From IMCC26077 sp044344975 (GTDB lineage Bacteria > Actinomycetota > Actinomycetes > Nanopelagicales > Nanopelagicaceae), in contig JBIJBY010000082.1 in NCBI GenBank assembly GCA_044344975.1, positions 1-5,822 on the forward strand: a stretch of 5,822 nucleotides of DNA. Reading direction: 5' to 3'. Position 1 is the stretch's first letter; each line of letters begins with the position of its first letter. The position numbers and the translations under genes were made by a program. The notes beneath the pieces are model-generated. The model was not told where the DNA came from. It made no database searches and worked only from the letters and a program-made list of their open reading frames with translations. Shown in pieces: positions 1 to 5,541 of the stretch.

Positions 1-1249
1 AGCTGCGATGGTTGCACATTTAATGCGCGTCTTCTTCACTGGCGCATTCCGCAAACCACGCGAACTTAACTGGATCTTCGGTGTCGCACTTCTTACTCTC
101 GGCATCGTCGAAGGGTTCTTAGGGTATTCACTCCCTGATGACTTACTCTCCGGAACTGGAATTCGCATCGCAGAAGCAATCATTCAAGCTATTCCGGTCA
201 TTGGAACGTACTTGGCCTTCTTTGCTTTTGGTGGCGACTTTCCAGGCGAGCTCTTTATCCCCCGCATTTATACGGTGCACGTGCTCCTCTTGCCAGGAAT
301 TTTCTTGGCGCTCATCACCGTTCACCTGATGCTCGTCTGGTACCAAAAGCACACTCAATATCCAGGGGCTGGTCGCACAGAAAAGAATGTTGTCGGCTAC
401 CCATTGCTTCCGGTCTACATGGCAAAGGCGGGCGGATTCTTCTTCATCGTCTTTGGCGTGACTGTTTTGCTTGGCGCCTTTGCATCAATAAACCCAATTT
501 GGATCTTTGGCCCCTACACGCCTACCCAAATCTCTGCTGGATCTCAACCAGATTGGTACATGGGTTGGCTCGACGGTCTCGTTCGAATGGCCCCTCCTCT
601 GGAAACATATCTTTTTGGCTACACAATTTCGTGGAACATTCTTATTCCAGGGTTAATTGTGCCCGGAATTATCTTCACTGCCATGGCCCTCTATCCATTT
701 ATTGAGGCATGGGCTACAGGTGATAAGCGAGAGCATCACCTACTCGATCGACCACGGAATGCGCCCACACGTACCGCCATCGGGGCAATGTCACTTACGT
801 TCATGATTGTCGCGCTCATCAACGGCGGCAATGACCTCATAGCTACGCACTTTGGTCTAAGTATTAACCAGATCATGTGGGCTACTCGAATTGGCATCAT
901 CGTCCTGCCACCCTTGGCCTATGTCATTACTAAGCGGATCTGCCTCTCGCTTCAACGATACGACCGGGAACTCGTTCTCCATGGTCGCGAAACGGGACGC
1001 CTGGTCATGCTTCCACACGGTGAATACATCGAAGTTCACGAGCCAATCTCTCCAGAGAAGGCCTATCAGTTAACGCAACACGAGCAAGCGCTCCCCCTCG
1101 AGGCCCCGCAATCAGATGAGAATGGCGTTCTCCCACGTGGTGGAATCAAATCCAAGATTAGGGCGCGCTTAAGTAAAGCAATGTTGGGTGAGCAAATTGC
1201 GAAGCCGACTGCAGATGATGTGAAAGCCCTCGAAGGTGGGCACCACTAA
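1..1249 (+). CDS. qcrB: Cytochrome bc1 (bcc) complex cytochrome b subunit, 5'-truncated by the window
   Basis: This is the membrane cytochrome b of the actinobacterial bcc complex, which oxidises menaquinol and feeds electrons to cytochrome c and the aa3 oxidase. The frame is open to the left edge (first whole codon at base 2), so the ATG at base 8 is internal. From the usual length of about 540 residues, roughly 130 are missing. Counting that Met as 1, His4 (in AHLMR) is the second haem ligand of helix B. His91 and His106 are the helix D pair, separated by 14 residues, the b6f-like spacing. The quinol-site motif reads PDWY (181-184) instead of PEWY, as is usual in this phylum. GAFRKPREL, SLPDDLLSGTG and QKHTQYPG are strongly conserved actinobacterial stretches. 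A charged cytoplasmic tail of about 100 residues follows the last helix. It ends 21 bases from the convergent ctaF. The family call is certain; the start is not visible. Confidence 0.97.
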   Translation, partial: AAMVAHLMRVFFTGAFRKPRELNWIFGVALLTLGIVEGFLGYSLPDDLLSGTGIRIAEAIIQAIPVIGTYLAFFAFGGDFPGELFIPRIYTVHVLLLPGIFLALITVHLMLVWYQKHTQYPGAGRTEKNVVGYPLLPVYMAKAGGFFFIVFGVTVLLGAFASINPIWIFGPYTPTQISAGSQPDWYMGWLDGLVRMAPPLETYLFGYTISWNILIPGLIVPGIIFTAMALYPFIEAWATGDKREHHLLDRPRNAPTRTAIGAMSLTFMIVALINGGNDLIATHFGLSINQIMWATRIGIIVLPPLAYVITKRICLSLQRYDRELVLHGRETGRLVMLPHGEYIEVHEPISPEKAYQLTQHEQALPLEAPQSDENGVLPRGGIKSKIRARLSKAMLGEQIAKPTADDVKALEGGHH

Positions 1250-1270
1250 AGTGTAACGAGGCAAATATCT

Positions 1271-1657
1271 TTAGTTGCGCTCGTACTCCATCGACCAACC
1301 CATTACCGAAATCATTAGCCCTGATGCACCGATCAAAGTAAACCACCAACCGAGAATCAGGCCTAAGCCCGTGAGGGTGGCAAATAACGCAACCACAAAT
1401 GGCCACCAAGAGTGCGGACTAAAAAAACCCTGCTCGCCTGCGCGATCGGCAATCTCACCTTGGAGGTTATCTTCAGGAAGCGCTGCGCCAATTCGACGAT
1501 CGGTAAACCAGAAATAAAAACCAATCAGTAAGGCCAGGCACGAACTGAGAATGAGAGCCACTATTCCGACAATTTCCTTCGCCCAAAACCCATAAATCAC
1601 GGTCACTGCGGCATAGAAGAGCGCGATACCAATAAAGAGACGCCAGCCAAATTTCAT
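1271..1657 (-). CDS. ctaF: Cytochrome c oxidase subunit IV, actinobacterial type
   Basis: This is a small integral membrane subunit of the aa3 oxidase in the bcc-aa3 supercomplex. The family carries no cofactor and is taken to be structural. The 128-residue protein has four hydrophobic segments (about 7-24, 29-50, 85-103 and 105-122). Between the second and third lies the family's hallmark polar loop, GEIADRAGEQGFFSPHSWWP (67-86). Length and motif match actinobacterial CtaF well. The start is the ATG at 1657, four bases after the ctaD stop. An AGGAG (1670-1674) inside the end of ctaD sits 12 bases upstream, rather far for a ribosome site, so translation may rely on coupling to ctaD. It is the last gene of the ctaC-ctaD-ctaF run. 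I see no terminator hairpin in the 21 bases between its stop and that of qcrB. Confidence 0.95.
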   Translation of the reverse strand: MKFGWRLFIGIALFYAAVTVIYGFWAKEIVGIVALILSSCLALLIGFYFWFTDRRIGAALPEDNLQGEIADRAGEQGFFSPHSWWPFVVALFATLTGLGLILGWWFTLIGASGLMISVMGWSMEYERN

Positions 1658-1661
1658 TTCT

Positions 1662-3311
1662 TTACTTCACTCCTACCTCTGGATGATGGAGATCAAATGC
1701 TGGGCGCTCGCTCCGGATTCGAGGGATTGAGGTGAAATTGTGGCGCGGCGGCGGGCAGCTTGTGGCCCACTCTAAGGAACCGCCATAGCCCCACGGATCA
1801 TCGGTTGTCACCTTAGGAGAGTTACGCGAAATCCAAATGTTGAGCATGAATGGGATGGTCGAGAAGGCGAGAAGGAATGCGCCCACCGTAGAAATCATGT
1901 TCATTCCGGTAAATCCATCGCTGGCTAAATAGTCGGCATAACGTCGAGGCATGCCCACGATACCGAGCCAATGCTGGATTAAGAAGGTGAGGTGGAAGCC
2001 AACGAGAACCGTCCAGAAGTGAATTTTGCCCAAAGTTTCGTTGAGCATCCGACCAGTAAATTTTGGCCACCAGAAGTAAAAGCCACCAAACATGGCAAAG
2101 ACCACTGTTCCAAAGATCACGTAATGGAAGTGTGCAACCACGAAGTAAGAGGCAGAGACTGCAAAATCGAGCGGTGGGCTGGCGAGGATGATTCCAGTGA
2201 TTCCACCAAAGAGGAAGGTGATTAAGAATCCTAGCGACCAGATCATTGGAGTATCCATATGTACTTGGCCTCGCCACATTGTGCCGATCCAATTGAAGAA
2301 CTTAACTCCGGTAGGAACGCCAATGAGGAAGGTCATAAAGGAGAAGAAGGGTAAGAGAACTTGTCCCGTCGTGAAGAGGTGGTGTGCCCACACTGCAACA
2401 GATAGCGCTGCGATAGCAATTGTTGCTGCAACAAGACCTTTATAACCGAAGATCGGTTTTCTGCTAAAGACCGGCAGAATTTCGCTGACGATTCCGAAGA
2501 ACGGCAAAGCCAAGATATAGACCTCTGGATGGCCAAAGAACCAGAAAAGGTGTTGCCAGAGCATTGCTCCACCATTGGCTGGATCAAAAATGAGCGCACC
2601 GAATCGTCGATCAGCTTCCAAGGCAAGTAGCGCGGCAGCGAGAGGCGGAAACGCGAGGAGAATCAAGATCGAAGTAAGGAGAACGTTCCATGTGAAGATC
2701 GACATTCGGAACATCGTCATACCAGGAGCGCGTAGGCAGAAGATTGTGGTGATGAAGTTAACGCCACCAAGAATTGTTCCTAAACCACCAATTGCCAGAC
2801 CCATAATCCAAAGGTCGCTACCAATTCCGGGCGAATACTCTGCGCTCGAAAGCGGTGCATACGCGGTCCAGCCGAAGGATGGGGCTCCTCCAGGAGTAAA
2901 GAATCCTGCGATCGCCATGATGCCACCGAAAAGATAGAGCCAGTACGAGAGCATATTCATTCTTGGGAAGGCAACGTCTGCCGCGCCAATTTGCAGCGGC
3001 ATAATCTCATTTGCGAAACCAACAAAAAGCGGGGTAGCAAACATCAAAAGCATGATGATGCCGTGCATGGTGAAGAGTTGGTTGTACTGCTCAACGCTTA
3101 AAAACTGGAGACCTGGTCGAGCGAGCTCGGCGCGCATGAAGAGCGCCATTACACCACCGATAAGAAACCAGATAAAAGAGGTGATTAAGTAGAGGTGACC
3201 GATGACCTTATGGTCGGTGGTGGTCATCCACTTAACAATCAAAAGTCCCTTACGAGAAGGCTCGGTTGGATGCGCTGGTGAAACTGTCGAACGTTCTGCG
3301 TATGTTGTCAT
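1662..3311 (-). CDS. ctaD: Cytochrome c oxidase subunit I (aa3 type)
   Basis: This is the catalytic membrane subunit that reduces oxygen to water and pumps protons. It is 549 residues long with about twelve membrane helices, normal for the family. Visible ligands are His83 and His396 for haem a, His394 for haem a3, and His261, His310 and His311 for CuB. Tyr265, in the H-P-E-V-Y motif, is the residue that crosslinks to His261. Proton-path residues are present: Asp112 in IGAADVAF and Glu263 (D path), and Lys337 in VPTGVK (K path). The Arg456-Arg457 pair in GMPRRYADY and the tail DDPWGYG-SLEWATSCPPP are typical of the phylum. One oddity: the segment just before the haem His pair reads DFAVSASYF, so the Asp expected seven residues before His394 is Ala387. 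The start at 3311 has AGGTGG six bases upstream, and its ATG overlaps the ctaC stop as ATGA, indicating coupled translation. Confidence 0.98.
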   Translation of the reverse strand: MTTYAERSTVSPAHPTEPSRKGLLIVKWMTTTDHKVIGHLYLITSFIWFLIGGVMALFMRAELARPGLQFLSVEQYNQLFTMHGIIMLLMFATPLFVGFANEIMPLQIGAADVAFPRMNMLSYWLYLFGGIMAIAGFFTPGGAPSFGWTAYAPLSSAEYSPGIGSDLWIMGLAIGGLGTILGGVNFITTIFCLRAPGMTMFRMSIFTWNVLLTSILILLAFPPLAAALLALEADRRFGALIFDPANGGAMLWQHLFWFFGHPEVYILALPFFGIVSEILPVFSRKPIFGYKGLVAATIAIAALSVAVWAHHLFTTGQVLLPFFSFMTFLIGVPTGVKFFNWIGTMWRGQVHMDTPMIWSLGFLITFLFGGITGIILASPPLDFAVSASYFVVAHFHYVIFGTVVFAMFGGFYFWWPKFTGRMLNETLGKIHFWTVLVGFHLTFLIQHWLGIVGMPRRYADYLASDGFTGMNMISTVGAFLLAFSTIPFMLNIWISRNSPKVTTDDPWGYGGSLEWATSCPPPRHNFTSIPRIRSERPAFDLHHPEVGVK

Positions 3312-4132
3312 GAAACCCCACCTTTAAGCCCGTTTACATAATTCTGATATTCAGTTGGCGAAACCACTTTCACCGTAAAGCGCATCTGTGAATGATTTCG
3401 ACCGCAGTGCATATTGCAGAACCCTGGATAGGTGCCCTCTTTTTGAGCAGTAAATTCAAATTGGTTTTTCACGTATGGGAGCGCCTGCATCTGCATCATA
3501 AAAGCTGGAATCCAAATACTATGGACCACATCTGATGCAGTGAGATTAATTCGCACTCGCTCGCCTAACGGCAGATAGAGCGTTGGAAGGTTTTCTGGAG
3601 TACCTGTAACGGTTTTATCCTTCGCGTCAGGATAAGTGAACTGCCACGCCCATTGGATTGCGTTGACATCAATTTCGTGAACCGCCACGCCAGCTGGCGA
3701 GATCTTTGTTATTGCCGTTTGATCTCGAGCGGTGAAGTAGAAGAGCACGGCGACGATAATGAACGGGATCACCGTATACATAACTTCCAGCGGCATGTGA
3801 TAACTCACTTGCTCTGGAAGAGGTTCGGTTCCACTTGCTCCATTGACACTTACGCGACGTTTTGCTCGATATCTAAATGCCGCCCAGAGAATTAACATCG
3901 CGGTGAAAGCGCCAACGATAAAAGCAGCTATCCACGCTCCTTGCCATAGGAAGTGCGAGCGATCGTTGATGTCGGTTACGCCGCGTGGGAAACCAAGCGC
4001 GGGTAGTTGCTCGGAGGAGCATCCCGCCAAACTTGTTGCTAGGGCTCCAAGAGCGAAAATCTTTGTGGCGGCGTTGCCACGACGGGAATGGCGAGATTTC
4101 GCAAAAGCGCGGAGCGCTCCCCCAGAGAACAT
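3308..4132 (-). CDS. ctaC: Cytochrome c oxidase subunit II (CuA protein), lipoprotein
   Basis: This subunit takes electrons from cytochrome c at its binuclear CuA centre and passes them to haem a in CtaD. The predicted 274-residue protein starts with a basic stretch, a hydrophobic segment and a lipobox, LAGC (35-38), so Cys38 should be lipidated after signal cleavage. Two membrane helices follow (about 65-86 and 117-135), then the extracytoplasmic cupredoxin domain. CuA ligands are His204, Cys239, Cys243, His247 and Met250. Trp161 in QWAW fits the electron-entry Trp. The loop reads C-N-M-H-C, with Met241 where Glu is usual. I chose the ATG at 4132. It places the signal peptide at the N-terminus, and a TATCCT box lies six bases upstream, suiting a leaderless message. 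A longer reading from 4252 would add 40 unrelated residues and run into the divergent gene. The 3' end overlaps ctaD by four bases. Confidence 0.95.
   Translation of the reverse strand: MFSGGALRAFAKSRHSRRGNAATKIFALGALATSLAGCSSEQLPALGFPRGVTDINDRSHFLWQGAWIAAFIVGAFTAMLILWAAFRYRAKRRVSVNGASGTEPLPEQVSYHMPLEVMYTVIPFIIVAVLFYFTARDQTAITKISPAGVAVHEIDVNAIQWAWQFTYPDAKDKTVTGTPENLPTLYLPLGERVRINLTASDVVHSIWIPAFMMQMQALPYVKNQFEFTAQKEGTYPGFCNMHCGRNHSQMRFTVKVVSPTEYQNYVNGLKGGVS
3318..3323 (-). promoter_or_regulatory. Ribosome binding site of ctaD
   Basis: Read on the minus strand the bases are AGGTGG, six bases before the ctaD ATG and inside the end of ctaC. Together with the ATGA stop-start overlap this supports the chosen ctaD start and coupled translation. 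Confidence 0.6.
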
Positions 4133-4138
4133 AGGTAA

Positions 4139-4144
4139 AGGATA
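4139..4144 (-). promoter_or_regulatory. Putative -10 box of a leaderless ctaC promoter
   Basis: Read on the minus strand the bases are TATCCT, followed by TTACCT and then the ctaC ATG. Six bases between a -10 box and the A of ATG would place the transcription start on or next to the start codon. There is no purine-rich ribosome site in front of this ATG, which agrees with a leaderless message, common in Actinomycetota. No good -35 box is seen; its expected place falls within the palindrome at 4155-4176. Inferred from spacing only. Confidence 0.45.
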
Positions 4145-4154
4145 GTCGTCCTTT

Positions 4155-4176
4155 TCGCCAACGAGAGAGTTGGCGA
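4155..4176. promoter_or_regulatory. Perfect 8+8 palindrome between divergent genes, possible operator
   Basis: The sequence is TCGCCAAC-N6-GTTGGCGA, with arms that match exactly and a spacer of GAGAGA. It lies between ctaC and the desulfurase-like gene and covers the expected -35 positions of both putative promoters. A dimeric regulator bound here could control both directions at once. A terminator is unlikely, because the element sits upstream of both genes and has no following T-run on either strand. The regulator is unknown. Confidence 0.5.
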
Positions 4177-4177
4177 G

Positions 4178-4183
4178 TACCGT
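4178..4183 (+). promoter_or_regulatory. Putative -10 box for the desulfurase-like gene
   Basis: TACCGT fits the TAnnnT pattern and lies seven bases before the GTG at 4191. This mirrors the ctaC arrangement on the other strand and would again give a leaderless transcript. The expected -35 region falls in the left arm of the palindrome and has no clear consensus. The evidence is spacing and symmetry only, so the call is weak. Confidence 0.3.
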
Positions 4184-4190
4184 CAGCCTC

Positions 4191-5312
4191 GTGGTAATGG
4201 TCACAGCAGACGCCTTCGACGGTGAACGCCCGCTCCATCCCGCTGGCGCCAAGGTCCTCCTCGCCGCCTTCGAGCAGGGCTGGGCTAGCCCAAATGGAGG
4301 AAGTCAGGCGAGCGCTCAAGCTCGCCATCTGCTCGCTGCCGCACGTGAAGAGATAGCTGCTGGCCTAGGGGTAAGCGCTGATGAAGTTGAATTCTGGGGA
4401 GAGCCTGCGCTCATCTCGCCGATTGCCATCATGGGCGCGCCAAATTTCTCAGTGGGTAAATTTGTTGTTGGAGCCACCGAACGGCAGGAGATTTTGGCAG
4501 TAGGCGCGAAAGCACGTGCGATGGCGACCATTCCAGTCTCTGTTGATGGAATTCTCAATCGAGACCAACTCCTTGAGGAGATTGAGAGCAATTCAATAGT
4601 GGCTATCCAAAGTGCAAATGGCGAGACTGGAGTCCGACAAGACATATCTGATCTCTCAGGTTTGGTCGGAGCCTTAAATGCACACCTCCATCTGGATTTC
4701 ACGGCAAGCGGCCCGCTGATAAAACTGCCCAGTTATTGGTCGACTGCTGATTTCCCAGCGAAAAGCTGGAGCGGGCCAGCGGGACTAGGCATCATGTTGA
4801 TCAATAGAGAACATCGCTGGGCGAACCCTCTTGCTGCCGCAACTAGCGCCTCAACCAAGCGAGCTCCAGGTTCTTTCTCGCTCCCACTCGTGTTGGCAGC
4901 AGCAGCTTCGCTGACTGGATGGTTGCAAGATACCTCGAAAGAAAGTGCTCGAATCAGAGCTCTCATCACACTCATGCGCACTGTTATCAAACAGACAATT
5001 ACTGATGTCGACCTAGCAGGCAGCGGTGCTGCCAACGAATCACTTCCACATATCCTCTCTGCCTCAATCCTCAATATTTCCGGTGAAGAATTGGTAAACG
5101 CACTTTCCAGGGAGGGCTTTGCTGTTGCATCCGGATCTGCATGCGTCGCATCGGCTATCGAACCCAGCCACGTCTTAAAAGCGATGGGGTTGCTCACCCA
5201 CGGCAATATGCGAATCTCATTAATGCATGGCGTGCAGGAGAGCGAAGTGAAACGATTCTTAGCGCTACTGCCTGGAATCGTGGAGCGGTTACGCTTGGAT
5301 GCTGGGGCGTGA
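4191..5312 (+). CDS. Cysteine desulfurase-like protein (NifS/IscS fold, aminotransferase class V) with a degenerate PLP site
   Basis: Family members use PLP to take sulfur from cysteine, holding it as a persulfide on a loop Cys. The fold is recognisable end to end in 373 residues: DGERPLHP near the N-terminus (10-17), QSANGETG (141-148) with the conserved Asn143, HLDF with Asp169, GPAGLG (195-200), the Cys loop SGSAC with Cys318, SHVLKAMG, and GNMRISL with Arg341, the substrate carboxylate binder. Several PLP contacts are not as expected. The phosphate-binding Ser-Gly-Gly/Ala-Thr motif reads FWGEPAL (68-74). The stacking His is Arg98 (TERQ). The Gln after Asp169 is Ala172. The Schiff-base His-Lys pair reads Lys191-Ser192. 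Either Lys191 serves with a one-residue shift or PLP chemistry is lost. The start could be GTG 4191 (chosen for the promoter spacing) or ATG 4197; TTG 4170 lies inside the palindrome. The stop is one base before the tusA ATG. The fold is secure; the enzyme activity is doubtful. Confidence 0.85.
   Translation: MVMVTADAFDGERPLHPAGAKVLLAAFEQGWASPNGGSQASAQARHLLAAAREEIAAGLGVSADEVEFWGEPALISPIAIMGAPNFSVGKFVVGATERQEILAVGAKARAMATIPVSVDGILNRDQLLEEIESNSIVAIQSANGETGVRQDISDLSGLVGALNAHLHLDFTASGPLIKLPSYWSTADFPAKSWSGPAGLGIMLINREHRWANPLAAATSASTKRAPGSFSLPLVLAAAASLTGWLQDTSKESARIRALITLMRTVIKQTITDVDLAGSGAANESLPHILSASILNISGEELVNALSREGFAVASGSACVASAIEPSHVLKAMGLLTHGNMRISLMHGVQESEVKRFLALLPGIVERLRLDAGA
5304..5307 (+). 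promoter_or_regulatory. G4 run acting as a weak ribosome site for the tusA-like gene
   Basis: GGGG lies six bases before the ATG at 5314, inside the last codons of the desulfurase-like gene. It is only a partial match to a Shine-Dalgarno sequence, but the spacing supports 5314 over the in-frame ATG at 5299. The same run is where loss of one G would join the two reading frames. Confidence 0.35.
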
Positions 5313-5313
5313 G

Positions 5314-5541
5314 ATGAACGAAAATCTAGAGCAAGAACTTGAACTTGATTGCATGGGTGCGCTCTGCCCTGCTCCCATCATCCAATTAGGAAAAGCAATC
5401 AAAACTCTCTCCGCGGGCGGGACCATTTTATTGAGGGCTGATGACCCAGCAACAGAGAGCGACATTGCCGCTTGGGCAAGACTGACGGGCAACTCAGTTG
5501 CGACGTTAGAAAAATACGTTTATCGAATTACAAAGAGATAG
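5314..5541 (+). CDS. TusA-family sulfur carrier protein
   Basis: TusA-type proteins are small cytoplasmic carriers that accept persulfide sulfur, typically from a cysteine desulfurase, and hand it on for tRNA thiolation, molybdenum cofactor synthesis or other uses. The 75-residue product has the family signature: ELDCMGALCPAPI with the acceptor Cys18 in the C-P-x-P motif, then ADDPATESDIAAWARLTGN (42-60), the second conserved block. Length is typical for a stand-alone TusA. I chose ATG 5314, one base past the upstream stop and six bases after a G4 run; ATG 5299 would add five residues and overlap the upstream gene. The pairing with a desulfurase-like gene supports a sulfur relay between the two. 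I recall actinobacterial proteins in which the two domains are fused. Its 3' end overlaps the convergent kinase gene by 14 bases. The specific acceptor is unknown, so I give no symbol. Confidence 0.9.
   Translation: MNENLEQELELDCMGALCPAPIIQLGKAIKTLSAGGTILLRADDPATESDIAAWARLTGNSVATLEKYVYRITKR

Noticed and set aside
1..180. PDWY in place of PEWY in QcrB (residues encoded near 548-559) as a novelty
   Set aside because: Asp at this position is usual in actinobacterial cytochrome b, so it is a lineage trait and not a new feature.
1822..2937. Open frames of 97-156 codons within ctaD, on both strands (for example 1822-2292 minus, 2575-2937 plus)
   Set aside because: They lie entirely inside the well-conserved ctaD frame, have no recognisable domains, and look like by-products of its codon use.
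4170..4198. Promoter made of TTGGCG (4170-4175) and GGTAAT (4193-4198) with 17-base spacing
   Set aside because: It would start transcription downstream of both plausible start codons, and GGTAAT is a poor -10 box.
4170..4199. TTG start at 4170 for the desulfurase-like gene
   Set aside because: The codon lies within the palindrome, the GAGAG in front of it is too close to serve as a ribosome site, and family N-termini align from about 4197.
4133..4252. Longer ctaC reading frame starting at 4252
   Set aside because: It would put 40 residues before the signal peptide and overlap the divergent gene across the shared promoter region. The ATG at 4132 gives a normal lipoprotein start.
4316..5206. 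Antisense open frames of 128 and 157 codons opposite the desulfurase-like gene
   Set aside because: Ser/Ala/Arg-rich translations without domain features, fully opposite a recognisable gene.
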